This document shows, in pieces, positions 25,822 through 34,307 of a stretch of 64,000 nt of DNA. The notes under the pieces were generated by a model that was not told the origin of the DNA, made no database searches, and was given only the letters and a program-made list of their open reading frames with translations. The position numbers and the translations under genes were made by a program. Location of the stretch: NCBI RefSeq assembly GCF_000764655.1, contig NZ_JRGL01000118.1:1-64000 (forward strand). Reading direction: 5' to 3'. This DNA is from Aeromonas aquatica. Its GTDB lineage: Bacteria > Pseudomonadota > Gammaproteobacteria > Enterobacterales > Aeromonadaceae. Numbering within the stretch: the first letter of the stretch is position 1; every line of letters begins with the position of its first letter.

Positions 25822-26520
25822 TCATTGCGGCTTGTTGGCGCCCGGCAGCGGCTGCCAGGTGAGGCGAGTCACCTGGGTGCCCTGCACCTCACACTTGAGG
25901 CAGAGATCCTGCCAGCCCTGGTCCTGGCGCAGGGAAACCTCCCCCTCCAGCCCCTGCTCGCTCACCTTGATCTTCGGGGGCTCGACCTGCACCTTGTCGC
26001 CCTTGGCCAGGGTCATCAGCTTGCCACTGCACAGCCACTGGGTCAGTTCGGCCCCCTTCAGCTTGACGCCCTTGGCGGCCTTCTGCTCCGCCGGGCTCGG
26101 CACAAACAGCTGGCTCAGCTCGGCGGCCCGCTTGGTGAGCCACTCCTGACGCTGCTGCATGCTCATCTTGCTGACAAACTCGGCTGGCTGGCCCTTGTCG
26201 TCCAGCCACTGGGTCAGGCTGCCCTTGTCGTCGAAGGCAAACTGGGCCGCAGGCTCTTTCACCCCGAACAGCTGGCCACCCTTGAAGTAGTAACGGCTCT
26301 CCCCCTCCAGCTTGCCCTGCTCATTCATGATGGGCACGGCGATGATGACGGGCTTGCCGTCGATCCAGGCCTTGATGTCCACCCCGTCGTGACTGAACAG
26401 GCGGGTGTCGAGGGCATTCTGTGCCCCCTTTTCCATCAGGGTGAACTGCTCGGCCAGGGTGGCGGCCAGCGAAGGCAGGGAACAGAGTCCCAGGGTCAGA
26501 GCGATCAGGGTATTGCGCAT
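25822..26520 (-). CDS. Exported protein of unknown function
   Basis: The 232-residue protein has a signal peptide (MRNTLIALTLGLCSLPSLAA) and a soluble, mainly beta-rich body with SRYYFKGGQLFGVKEPAAQFAFDDKG, which suggests a repeated beta-meander fold. Three cysteines lie in the last third (LCSG, LCLKCE). I do not recognise a family. It is probably co-transcribed with the thioesterase gene, 31 bases upstream on the same strand, which ends just before this ATG. Confidence 0.75.
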   Translation of the reverse strand: MRNTLIALTLGLCSLPSLAATLAEQFTLMEKGAQNALDTRLFSHDGVDIKAWIDGKPVIIAVPIMNEQGKLEGESRYYFKGGQLFGVKEPAAQFAFDDKGSLTQWLDDKGQPAEFVSKMSMQQRQEWLTKRAAELSQLFVPSPAEQKAAKGVKLKGAELTQWLCSGKLMTLAKGDKVQVEPPKIKVSEQGLEGEVSLRQDQGWQDLCLKCEVQGTQVTRLTWQPLPGANKPQ

Positions 26521-26551
26521 AAGTGTCCTGTGATGGGCCCGCGGGCCAGGA

Positions 26552-26947
26552 TTAACTCTCTACCAACCAGGCCCGCAGCCCCTCCCGGTGCGTCTCGCTC
26601 AGGGGACGGGATTGGCGGGTCCGGTAGTCAAAATGGATCAGGGTCGTCTCGGCGGTGACGGCCAGCTCGCCGCCCTGCCAGGCCTCCTGCCAGGCCGTGA
26701 AGGAGCTGGTGCCGATACGGCGCACTCCGGTCTTGATCGATACCTGCTGACCGTAAAACAGCTCCCGTTTGAACTGCACCCCATAGCCCGCGATGATCAG
26801 ATGCCAGTCATGCACATCCAGCTCGGGGGAGAAGAGACGGAACAGGGGATCCCTGGCCGATTCGAACCAGACCGCCGGCACAGTGTTGTTGATGTGGCCT
26901 AGGGCATCTGTCTCTTGAAAACGGGGTTGGATCTGCATTTCCAGCAT
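26552..26947 (-). CDS. Hotdog-fold acyl-CoA thioesterase (YbgC/4HBT type)
   Basis: The 131-residue protein has the 4-hydroxybenzoyl-CoA thioesterase core: RFQETDALGHINNTVPAVWFESARDPLF, with Asp in the usual catalytic place, then YGVQFKRELFYGQQVSIKT and AETTLIHFDY. Substrate is not evident. AAGGAG precedes the ATG at 26947; an ATG at 26938 is an alternative. It lies between sgrR (52 bases upstream) and the exported unknown, on the same strand. Confidence 0.85.
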   Translation of the reverse strand: MLEMQIQPRFQETDALGHINNTVPAVWFESARDPLFRLFSPELDVHDWHLIIAGYGVQFKRELFYGQQVSIKTGVRRIGTSSFTAWQEAWQGGELAVTAETTLIHFDYRTRQSRPLSETHREGLRAWLVES

Positions 26948-26998
26948 GGCTATTCGACTCCTTGTCGTGGGACCGCGCACAGGCTAGCGCGCCAACCG

Positions 26999-28738
26999 CT
27001 ACGACTCAAGCGTCCCGGCGTCCGGGTGGGAGCGAGCTCCGCTTTCCGGCTCCTGAGTCCCCTGTTCGGGTTTTAACCAGGCGCTGCGAAAATCGAACCA
27101 GCCGAGGGCCGTCATGCGCACCCCGTGCACGCCGACCCGGCTCTCCAGCTCCAGCCAGTGGTGAAACAGCGGCACAAACCAGTGCTGACGCTGCACCTCG
27201 GCCAGCAGGGCGCGCGGTCCCGGCTCGGCGCCGCCGGCGCGCCACTGCGTCAATCCCTGCCACAGGGCCGGCTGACGGCCCCAGACCCGCTGCAACAAAG
27301 GGGTGCCCAGCAACCAGGCATAGGGGGCGAACGCCTGCTCGTGTTCCAGGTTGAGGGTGCCGAGCCAGAGATCCACGTCCTCATCCTCCCCGCTCACCCA
27401 GCGGTCGTAATCCAGGGAGCGTACCTCCAGCCGGATGCCCTGCTCTGCCAACAGGCTGGCCATGGCACCGGCGCACTCGTTGAACTCCAGATGCTGGTTG
27501 AAGCAGGCCAGCACCAGCCGGGTCGGCAACTGCACCGGAGCCGGGTGCGGGGTCGGCAGGGGCTCGCGCCAGTGGGGCAGCAAGCCGAGGGCGCTGGTCC
27601 AGCCCCGTTGCAGCTCGGGGGCGACCCGCGCCATCAGGGCGATGGGGTTGAGCAGGGTCGCCAGCCACTGGCGCAGGGCCGGATCCTGCAGGACGGGGGA
27701 TCTGTCGTCCTGCAGCAGGAAGTAGCAGCCAGACTCGAGCTCGGACTCACCCCGCATGGTGCCGAGCTCGGGGTTGTCATGGCCAAGCTGCAGGTGGCTC
27801 TCCAGCCGCTCCGCCAGCTCCGGCAACATCCAGATGTCGATCTCGTCGAGCAGGGCGCGCAGGCCGAAGTAGTCGTCGAAGGCACTGAGGCACAGGTGCA
27901 GAGGATCGTTGGTGGTCACCCGGTAGGGGCCCGTGCCCACGGGTTGCAGGGCAAAGCCCGGTTCCCCCTTCAGCTCCCGGGGCAGCACGGCCGCCACCGG
28001 TTCGGCCAGCAGGTGGAGCAGCCAGGGATCCGGGCTGTCGAGATGCAAGTCCAGGGTTCGTGGCCAGGGGCTCTCCAGCCGCACGAGATGGGCGAACAGC
28101 GGCCGCTCGCGCAGGGCCAGCAGGCTCTCCATCACGTCCTCCACCCCCAGCTCGCGGCCGTGGTGAAAGCGCACCGCCGGCCGCAGATAGAAGCGCCAGT
28201 GGCAGGGGCCGAGCCGCTCCCAGTGGTGGGCGAGATCACCCTCGATTTCCCCATTTTCCTCATTTCGCCTAGTCAGGCCGTTGAAGATTTGGCGGCTCAG
28301 GTGGATTTCGGAGCGGCGCAAGGGATCCGTGGGCAGCAGCCGGGGCAGCGGGCGGTAGTAGGGCACCCGCAGGATCTGGCGCCCCGCCCGGGTGGCCTGG
28401 CCGAGCTGCTCGATGAGCAGCGGGGTGAGCAAGTCCAGCCGCCCCTCCGCCACCCGCACCGCCTGGGTCAGCAGCCCCTGTTGCAGCAGATCCCGCAGTC
28501 GGCGCCGGGTCAGGTTCTCCTGGTTGTCGAGCAGAGTCAGCCGGGAGCGGCGCCCCCGCCCCGCCTCGGCGGACCAGCTGAGCCAGCCCTGATCCTGCAT
28601 GCGGCGCAGCAGCAGACGGGCGTTGCGCGGGGTGCAGCACAGCAATTCGGCCACCTCGGCGAGGCTGAGATCTCGCTCGTCGGCACCCAGCTGTTGGGCG
28701 AGTCGTTGAAATTGCTGATGGAGGCGACCGGTCGGCAT
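26999..28738 (-). CDS. sgrR: SgrR-type transcriptional regulator
   Basis: The 579-residue protein joins an N-terminal winged-helix domain (about 1-115; SLAEVAELLCCTPRNARLLLRRMQDQGWL) to a solute-binding SBP_bac_5-like domain (about 165-490), which is the SgrR architecture. In E. coli SgrR senses sugar-phosphate stress and activates the sgrS RNA, whose transcript also encodes SgrT. Here a small gene encoding an SgrT-like peptide is divergent, 100 bases away, as sgrS/sgrT is from sgrR in E. coli. That context strongly supports the name. Confidence 0.88.
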   Translation of the reverse strand: MPTGRLHQQFQRLAQQLGADERDLSLAEVAELLCCTPRNARLLLRRMQDQGWLSWSAEAGRGRRSRLTLLDNQENLTRRRLRDLLQQGLLTQAVRVAEGRLDLLTPLLIEQLGQATRAGRQILRVPYYRPLPRLLPTDPLRRSEIHLSRQIFNGLTRRNEENGEIEGDLAHHWERLGPCHWRFYLRPAVRFHHGRELGVEDVMESLLALRERPLFAHLVRLESPWPRTLDLHLDSPDPWLLHLLAEPVAAVLPRELKGEPGFALQPVGTGPYRVTTNDPLHLCLSAFDDYFGLRALLDEIDIWMLPELAERLESHLQLGHDNPELGTMRGESELESGCYFLLQDDRSPVLQDPALRQWLATLLNPIALMARVAPELQRGWTSALGLLPHWREPLPTPHPAPVQLPTRLVLACFNQHLEFNECAGAMASLLAEQGIRLEVRSLDYDRWVSGEDEDVDLWLGTLNLEHEQAFAPYAWLLGTPLLQRVWGRQPALWQGLTQWRAGGAEPGPRALLAEVQRQHWFVPLFHHWLELESRVGVHGVRMTALGWFDFRSAWLKPEQGTQEPESGARSHPDAGTLES

Positions 28739-28838
28739 AAAAGAGGAAATCCTTGGTAGAGAAGTCGTCAGTTTTTACTTCCTCATTTTAGCTCAATACT
28801 GTTGTCGAACATGAGCACAACCTCACAGGAGCACCATC

Positions 28839-29015
28839 ATGAGCCAAGCATCTTCCCCCAAACCGAGCCAGATCCAGCAAACCCTGCGCCGTTACTTCCA
28901 GCGGATCCTGCCCCGCCCGTTGCCGTCAGTCGAGGATCCCATGGCCCAGCTCAACCGCCTGATGCAGTGGGACATGCACCAGATAGACGACAGGGAGTAT
29001 CGCCGCCGCCTCTGA
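28839..29015 (+). CDS. SgrT-like micro-protein divergent from sgrR
   Basis: The 58-residue product (MSQASSPKPS at the start, C-terminus DREYRRRL) has a good ribosome site (CAGGAG, then 7 bases, ATG). Its second half contains LNRLMQWDMHQIDDRE. E. coli SgrT, as I recall it, ends LEGLMQWDDRNSES, so LMQWD plus following acidic/Arg residues is shared. SgrT blocks the PtsG glucose transporter during sugar-phosphate stress. I do not see the conserved SgrS pairing region or a U-tract terminator in the 150 bases downstream. The gene may therefore be an SgrT protein without a classical SgrS RNA, or the RNA is too diverged to recognise. Confidence 0.6.
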   Translation: MSQASSPKPSQIQQTLRRYFQRILPRPLPSVEDPMAQLNRLMQWDMHQIDDREYRRRL

Positions 29016-29093
29016 TTGGGCCAGGACTCCGGGCAGGGAAGGGCGCCGCAGGATCACTGCAAGCCCCTGACAATGCTTTGCCGGATTGGGTGG

Positions 29094-29129
29094 TTTACAT
29101 CGGTGTAGGGCCTGCTAGATTGGACGTCT
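29094..29129 (+). promoter_or_regulatory. metY promoter overlapping a MetJ-type operator
   Basis: TTTACA and TAGATT, 16 bases apart (29094-29099 and 29116-29121), form a plausible sigma-70 promoter. GGACGTCT (29122-29129) matches the MetJ box AGACGTCT at seven of eight bases directly at the -10 end. Another GACGTC follows at 29149. Methionine repression of the downstream gene is inferred. Confidence 0.6.
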
Positions 29130-29170
29130 ATCCATCCATAATGGCGACGACGTCCAACAAGGAGTGTGTG

Positions 29171-30439
29171 ATGAAAGATGCGACCCTGGCCCTGCACCAC
29201 GGCTTTTCCCACGATCCCGCCACCAAGGCGGTGGCCGTGCCCATCTACCAGACGGTGGCCTACGAGTTCGACAGCGCCCAGCACGGGGCGGATCTGTTCA
29301 ACCTGGCGGTGCCTGGCAACATCTACACCCGCATCATGAATCCCACCAACGACGTGCTGGAACAACGGATGGCCGCCCTCGAGGGGGGTATCGCCGGTCT
29401 GGTGGTCTCGGCGGGTTCCGCCGCCATCACCTACGCCATCCAGGCGCTGACCGCCGCCGGCGACAATATCGTCTCCACCCCCCAGCTCTATGGCGGCACC
29501 TACACATTGTTCGCCCACATGCTGCCGAGCTTCGGGGTCGAGGTGCGCTTCGCCGCGGATGATAGCGCCGAGGCCATCGCCGCCCTCATCGACGACAAGA
29601 CCAAGGCGGTCTATTGCGAGAGCATCGGCAACCCGGCGGGCAACATCGTCGATCTTGCCGCCTTCGCCAAAGTCGCCCACGCCCGTGGCGTGCCGCTCAT
29701 CGTCGACAACACTGTCGCCACCCCTGTGCTGTGCAAACCCATAGAACACGGCGCCGACATAGTGGTGCACAGCCTCACCAAATATGTCGGTGGCCACGGC
29801 AACTCCCTCGGTGGGGTCATCGTCGACTCGGGCAAGTTCCCCTGGGCGGATCACCCCGCGCGCTTCCCCCAGCTCACCAGCCCGGAGCCCTCCTACCACG
29901 GGGTGGTCTACACCGAGGCGTTTGGCGCTGCGGCCTTTATCGGCCGGGTGCGCACAGTGCCCCTGCGCAACACAGGGGCGGCGCTGGCCCCCATGAACGC
30001 CTTCCTGCTGCTGCAGGGGCTGGAGACTCTGAGCCTGCGCATGGAGCGCCACGTGGACAACGCCCTGCGGGTCGCCCATCACCTTAAAGGCCACCCCAAG
30101 GTGGCCTGGGTCAGCTATGCCGGTCTGCCGGGCCATCCCCACTACCCGCTGGCGGAGAAGTACATGGGCGGCCGCCCCTCGGCCATCCTCTCCTTCGGTC
30201 TGAAGGAAGGGTATGAGGCCGGGGTCCGCTTCTACGACGCCCTCAAGATCTTCAAGCGGCTGGTCAACATAGGCGACGCCAAGTCCCTGGCCTGCCACCC
30301 CGCCTCCACCACCCATCGCCAGCTGAGCGAGGAGGAGCAAGCCAGGGCCGGAGTCAAGCCGGAGATGATCCGGCTGTCGGTGGGGATCGAAGCCATCGAG
30401 GACATACTGGCGGATCTGGATCAGGCGCTGGAGGCCTGA
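29171..30439 (+). CDS. metY: O-acetylhomoserine sulfhydrylase (MetY-type PLP enzyme)
   Basis: The 422-residue Cys/Met-metabolism PLP enzyme makes homocysteine from O-acetylhomoserine and sulfide. Seen are YTRIMNPTNDVLEQRMAALEGG near residue 55, the PLP-lysine in VHSLTKYVGGHG, and ACHPASTTHRQLSEEEQ near the C-terminus, typical of MetY. AAGGAG precedes the ATG at 29171. A MetJ-type operator overlaps its promoter. MetA in this window has Gly111, associated with succinyl-CoA use, so the acyl-homoserine substrate of this enzyme deserves testing. Confidence 0.9.
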   Translation: MKDATLALHHGFSHDPATKAVAVPIYQTVAYEFDSAQHGADLFNLAVPGNIYTRIMNPTNDVLEQRMAALEGGIAGLVVSAGSAAITYAIQALTAAGDNIVSTPQLYGGTYTLFAHMLPSFGVEVRFAADDSAEAIAALIDDKTKAVYCESIGNPAGNIVDLAAFAKVAHARGVPLIVDNTVATPVLCKPIEHGADIVVHSLTKYVGGHGNSLGGVIVDSGKFPWADHPARFPQLTSPEPSYHGVVYTEAFGAAAFIGRVRTVPLRNTGAALAPMNAFLLLQGLETLSLRMERHVDNALRVAHHLKGHPKVAWVSYAGLPGHPHYPLAEKYMGGRPSAILSFGLKEGYEAGVRFYDALKIFKRLVNIGDAKSLACHPASTTHRQLSEEEQARAGVKPEMIRLSVGIEAIEDILADLDQALEA

Positions 30440-30447
30440 GTCAGCAC

Positions 30448-30474
30448 AGAGCGGGCATCTGCCCGCTCTTTTTT
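30448..30474 (+). terminator. Terminator of metY
   Basis: A nine-base stem AGAGCGGGC/GCCCGCTCT with loop ATCT is followed by six T. Confidence 0.92.
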
Positions 30475-30540
30475 GCCTGCCGGTGAACCAGTCACCACGC
30501 CAGCACGTATCAGCCGCTTCCGCCACCCATCGAGGTTCCC

Positions 30541-31167
30541 ATGATAGTCCTGCACCACCTGAACAAGTCCCGCTCCCAACGCATCATCTGGCTGCTCGAA
30601 GAGCTGGGCCTGCCCTACCAGATCAAGGCCTACCAGCGCGATGCCACCAGCTTCCTGGCGCCCCCCGAGCTCAAGGCCATCCACCCCCTCGGCAAGTCAC
30701 CCGTCATCGAGTTCGACGGCCGGGTGCTGGCGGAGTCCGGCGCCATCACCGAGTACCTGATCGCCCGCCACGCCCCGGAGCGGCTGGCGCCAGCCACCGA
30801 CAGCCCCGACTACCCCGAGTACCTGCAATGGATCCACTTCGCCGAAAGCTCCGGCATCTTGCCGCTGCTGCTGGACATGTTCGTGCGCAAGGATGGCAGC
30901 CCGATGCGCTTCCTGCCGGGTTACACCAAGGCGGAGTGCGCCAAGGTACTGGGCTATCTCAATGAGGTGCTGGCCAGCCGCCACTATCTGGTGGGGGATC
31001 GCCTCTCCGGCGCCGACATCATGAACTCCTTCCTGGTGGATCTGCTGGCCCAGATCGGTCAGCTGGCCCAGTTCCCGCACCTTAAGAGCTACTGGGAACG
31101 CCTTAATACCCATCCGGCCCGCCAGAAGGCGGCCGCCCTGGAGCGCGAGCTGGATCAGAGCGCCTGA
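30541..31167 (+). CDS. Glutathione S-transferase family protein
   Basis: The 208-residue protein has the GST plan: an N-terminal thioredoxin-like domain with SRSQRIIWLLEELGLPY and the glutathione-contact LAESGAITEYL (about 65), then an all-helical C-terminal domain with GDRLSGADIMNSF. The active-site position in the N-terminus reads Lys-Ser-Arg-Ser, consistent with Ser-type bacterial GSTs. GAGGTTCCC precedes the ATG. Substrate is unknown. Confidence 0.9.
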   Translation: MIVLHHLNKSRSQRIIWLLEELGLPYQIKAYQRDATSFLAPPELKAIHPLGKSPVIEFDGRVLAESGAITEYLIARHAPERLAPATDSPDYPEYLQWIHFAESSGILPLLLDMFVRKDGSPMRFLPGYTKAECAKVLGYLNEVLASRHYLVGDRLSGADIMNSFLVDLLAQIGQLAQFPHLKSYWERLNTHPARQKAAALERELDQSA

Positions 31168-31189
31168 TCGACTGCCCGTGCCCTGGAAT

Positions 31190-31220
31190 GCAAAACGCCC
31201 CGACAATCGGGGCGTTTTGC
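31190..31220. terminator. Bidirectional terminator after the GST gene
   Basis: A 14-base perfect stem (GCAAAACGCCCCGA, loop CAA) with T runs on both strands. Confidence 0.92.
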
Positions 31221-31241
31221 GTTCAGGCCAGATCCTGAAGA

Positions 31242-31337
31242 TCACAGCGCGTGGGAGAGGATCCTGGCGACCTTGTCCGGATCTATGTCCTGCTGCTCCC
31301 CGAGCGAAGTTAGGCCGAAGCGCTTGAGGTTGGAGCA
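31242..31337 (-). pseudogene. Extra copy of the yqhD 3' end
   Basis: This 96-bp segment repeats the final codons of yqhD, including the TGA, at a 109-bp offset. It differs by one synonymous change (CTG to CTA for Leu). A 13-bp spacer separates it from the gene's stop. The near-identity marks the youngest of the repeated gene ends in this window. Confidence 0.93.
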
Positions 31338-31350
31338 CAGAACGCAGGGA

Positions 31351-32502
31351 TCACAGCGCGTGGGAGAGGATCCTGGCGACCTTGTCCGGATCTATGTCCT
31401 GCTGCTCCCCGAGCGAAGTCAGGCCGAAGCGCTTGAGGTTGGAGCAGATCGCCGGGATGCTGCTCTCCGTCAGGCCATAGTCGACGAGGCGGGTGCCCAC
31501 CCCCATCTGCTGGAAGAACTGCTCGGTGCGGATAATCGCCTCCTCGATGCGCAGCGCCCTGTCCTCCCGGTTGGAGTGCCAGACCCGCTCGGCAAACTGG
31601 GCCAGCTTCTCCTGCTTCTGGGCGGCCTGCTCCCGCAGCAAGGAGGGCAGCACCACCGCCAGGCTCTGGGCATGATCCAGCCCATAGAGGGCGGTCAGCT
31701 GATGGCCGATGGCGTGGGTAGACCAGTCCTGGGGCACCCCACGGCCGATGAGGCCGTTGAGCGCCAGGCTGGCGGCCCACATCAGGTTGGCCCGCACCTG
31801 ATAGTTGGTGGGCTCCTTCAGCGCCCTGGGCCCGTTGTCCACCAGCACCTGCAGCAAGCCTTCCGCCAGCCTGTCCTGCACCTCGCCACCCACCGGGAAG
31901 GTGAGGTACTGCTCGATGATGTGGACGAAGGCATCCACCACCCCATTGCCAATCTGGCGCGTCGGCAGGCTGTAAGTGGTGGTGGGATCCAGCACCGCAA
32001 ATTGCGGCAGCACCTGCGGGCTCATGAAGGAGAGCTTGGCATCCCCCCGGCTCACCACGGCGGCGGGATTGCTCTCGGAGCCGGTGGCGGGCAGGGTCAG
32101 CACGCAGCCAAGGGGCAGCGCCGCCTTGACCGGCGTCTTGTGCAGCAACAGGTCCCAGGGATCCTCCCCCTCGAAACAGGCGGCGGCGGCCACGAACTTG
32201 GTGCCATCCACCACAGAGCCACCGCCGACCGCCAGCAGGAAGTCGATGCGCTCGCGCTTCACCAGGGCGACCGCCTCCATCAACTGACTGTACTGGGGGT
32301 TGGCACCTATGCCGGAGAACTCCTGCCAATCCAGGCCAGCCAGGGCGTCACACAGCTGCTGATAGACCCCGTTTGTCTTGATGCTGCCACCGCCGTAGAG
32401 CACCAGCAGGCGACTGCCGCTCGGGATAAGCTCCGGCAGGCTGGCTATCTGGCCCTCCCCGAAACAGATGCGGGTGGGATTGGCATATTGGAAGTTGTAC
32501 AC
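31351..32502 (-). CDS. yqhD: NADPH-dependent aldehyde reductase YqhD
   Basis: The 383-residue iron-containing-alcohol-dehydrogenase family protein aligns along its length with E. coli YqhD (387), which reduces aldehydes with NADPH. Visible are VGGGSVVDGTKFVAAAA, LPATGSESNPAAVVSR, and metal ligands Asp/His in GNGVVDAFVHIIEQY, STHAIGHQLTALYGLDHAQ. I chose the GTG at 32502 (VYNFQYANPTR) because it aligns with the E. coli start and has GAGGG seven bases upstream; an ATG at 32526 has no ribosome site. Its 3' end is repeated downstream. Confidence 0.9.
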   Translation of the reverse strand: MYNFQYANPTRICFGEGQIASLPELIPSGSRLLVLYGGGSIKTNGVYQQLCDALAGLDWQEFSGIGANPQYSQLMEAVALVKRERIDFLLAVGGGSVVDGTKFVAAAACFEGEDPWDLLLHKTPVKAALPLGCVLTLPATGSESNPAAVVSRGDAKLSFMSPQVLPQFAVLDPTTTYSLPTRQIGNGVVDAFVHIIEQYLTFPVGGEVQDRLAEGLLQVLVDNGPRALKEPTNYQVRANLMWAASLALNGLIGRGVPQDWSTHAIGHQLTALYGLDHAQSLAVVLPSLLREQAAQKQEKLAQFAERVWHSNREDRALRIEEAIIRTEQFFQQMGVGTRLVDYGLTESSIPAICSNLKRFGLTSLGEQQDIDPDKVARILSHAL

Positions 32503-32748
32503 GGCAGAGCCCTCGGTTGAATGCATGCAGAAGGATTGTGCGCCCGCACTCGCGGGAGGTCAAAAAACGGGAGCGGGCTACCAAAATGGGGTGGTCAGGC
32601 ATTCGGTATGAGGTTCTCGGGTGTGACTTTGCTATGGTGTCACTGGGAGGAGGCGGCACAGCCCCTCCCCATCATCATGGCGCCAACGCCGTTTCGCCAT
32701 CGAGGCGCCTCTGACGAGGTGCCATCTCCCAGCCACAGGGTCTCAATT

Positions 32749-33333
32749 ATGAAACTGAAACACGCATGGATCGCCGGTCTGCTCAGCCTCTCCCCCACCG
32801 CCCTGGTGTACGCCGCCGAGGTGGCCACCAATGTGGCGATCGCCCCCGGCCAGGCCAGCCTGGCGGAAGAGGTGACAGCCAAGGCGACCATCACCGCCAT
32901 CGACACCGCGACCCGCAAGGTCAGCCTGAAGAATGCCGAAGGCCAGGTCTTCGATATCGTCGCCGGCGACGAGGTGACCGATCTGCAGAACCTCAAGGTG
33001 GGGGACGAGGTGGCGCTGCGCTACCTGCAACTGCTGGATCTGGAGCTGCTCAAGGGCACCGCCGGGGTGAGAAAACGGGTGGTGGAGGTCGAGGGGACCA
33101 AGGCCGCCGCGGGGGATAAACCCGCTGCCGGGGCCGGCATGCAGGTGACCATCTATGCGGACGTCATCGACGTCGACAAGGCGCAGCAGAGCATCAGGGT
33201 CAAGGGCGTGGACAAGACCCTCACCCTCAAGGTGAAGGATCCGGCGCAGTTCGCCCTGATCGCCAAGGGGGATCAGATCAAGGCGGTCCAGACCACCGCC
33301 ATCGGCATCGGAATAGTGCCGGAACAGAAATAA
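32749..33333 (+). CDS. Periplasmic protein of unknown function
   Basis: The 194-residue product has a clear signal peptide (MKLKHAWIAGLLSLSPTALVYAA). The body is alternating charged and aliphatic (ATITAIDTATRKVSLKNAEGQ, then VIDVDKAQQSIRVKGVDKTLTL), which suggests two similar beta-domains, about 45-95 and 130-185, probably an internal duplication. I recognise no family. It stands alone between yqhD, transcribed away, and a convergent gene. Confidence 0.75.
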   Translation: MKLKHAWIAGLLSLSPTALVYAAEVATNVAIAPGQASLAEEVTAKATITAIDTATRKVSLKNAEGQVFDIVAGDEVTDLQNLKVGDEVALRYLQLLDLELLKGTAGVRKRVVEVEGTKAAAGDKPAAGAGMQVTIYADVIDVDKAQQSIRVKGVDKTLTLKVKDPAQFALIAKGDQIKAVQTTAIGIGIVPEQK

Positions 33334-33355
33334 GGCCCTCGCCCTTCAACATCCA

Positions 33356-33377
33356 CAGGGAGGGCCAGCCCTCCCTG
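33356..33377. terminator. Hairpin between convergent genes
   Basis: A perfect ten-base stem CAGGGAGGGC/GCCCTCCCTG with loop CA. No T run follows on either strand, so termination is likely weak. Confidence 0.5.
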
Positions 33378-33473
33378 CTTCGTCCCCCTGCCTTGCCACT
33401 CTCTCGCCAGCCCCAGGGGCAATCCCTTGCCTCCATGACGTTCAAGATTGCCGTTTGGGCCTGACTCGCGGCG

Positions 33474-33908
33474 CTAGGCGATCTTCTCTTCCGATTTCTT
33501 GCCGGTGAGCTTGTCCATGGCCGCCTTGAGCATGGCGTCGCGCTGCTCGGTCAGGGCCTTGGTCTGCTGCTCCCGCTCCTCGCTCGACAACTGTTTGTTG
33601 TCGGCCACGCTCTTGATCTGACTCTCGAGATCGTCAAATTTCTTGCGATCGAAGCCCAGCGCCTTGTCCACCAGCTGCTGCACCAGCGCATTATTGGCGC
33701 CGCCACTCTGGCTCGCGCTCTTGCCGCTCCTGGCCAGATGTTCGTAAGTCAGCACCTGCTGCGCCTTGCCGGTCAGCACCTGGCTGGAGAGGCTGACCTG
33801 CTGATCCCAGCCGCCGCCCTGCTGGCTATCGTCGCCGCTGAGGGTCGCCAGGGCACGGCTATAGGATGCACTCTGGGCGAGTTGCTGGGTGTAGGGTTTG
33901 ATATCCAT
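33474..33908 (-). CDS. Hydrophilic protein of unknown function
   Basis: The 144-residue protein is soluble and charged, with a Gln/Ser-rich first half (MDIKPYTQQLAQSAS) and a helical Lys/Glu-rich C-terminal half (KSVADNKQLSSEEREQQTKALTEQRDAMLKAAMDKL) likely to form a coiled coil. No signal peptide and no family recognised. GGAG precedes the ATG at 33908. Confidence 0.7.
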   Translation of the reverse strand: MDIKPYTQQLAQSASYSRALATLSGDDSQQGGGWDQQVSLSSQVLTGKAQQVLTYEHLARSGKSASQSGGANNALVQQLVDKALGFDRKKFDDLESQIKSVADNKQLSSEEREQQTKALTEQRDAMLKAAMDKLTGKKSEEKIA

Positions 33909-34307
33909 GGGGACTCCAAGCTGCCGGCCGAGCCGGAAATCGGGGACAGACTCCCCGCCATGGTCAGGGCTCAGCAAGTAGCAGGCCAACTTGTCAGCAC
34001 ACTCCCGCCGACTTCCCCATCATTATTCTGCCTCTGCACCCAGCAACCACAGATGCCACCAACCATCTTTTCTTTTGCCGAACTAAACACAGGAATGAAC
34101 GGTAGATCACAAAATAAACAACCATGGAGGCATACCATGCCAGCGCACAATCTGGTCAGGACGCAGTATTGTGGATGATATGTTTGAAATATCAATAACA
34201 TGCAGACCCATTCTTCGGCATCAATGCAGTGCCGCACCCGGCCTGCGGCGATCCGCCTCTCATCCCCTCCCCTGACTCACACTCACCTCACAGCTTCAGG
34301 CACAATA
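33909..34307. other. Spacer with a possible leader peptide upstream of the C69 gene
   Basis: No established gene lies here. An AT-richer stretch around 34070-34200 includes a 13-codon frame, 34137-34178 (MPAHNLVRTQYCG), behind a GGAGG site five bases away. It could be a leader peptide or chance. No clear promoter hexamers are assigned. Confidence 0.4.

Noticed and set aside
29016-29093. SgrS pairing region after the SgrT-like gene
   Set aside because: The GATTGGGTGG-TTTACATCGGTGT stretch vaguely recalls the E. coli SgrS 3' part, but no stem with U tract follows and the match is within chance.
28802-29170. N-terminal extension of metY through the SgrT-like region
   Set aside because: One frame is open from 28802 into metY, but the extension has no similarity to the enzyme, overlaps a better small gene in another frame, and metY has a strong ribosome site and its own promoter at 29094-29121.
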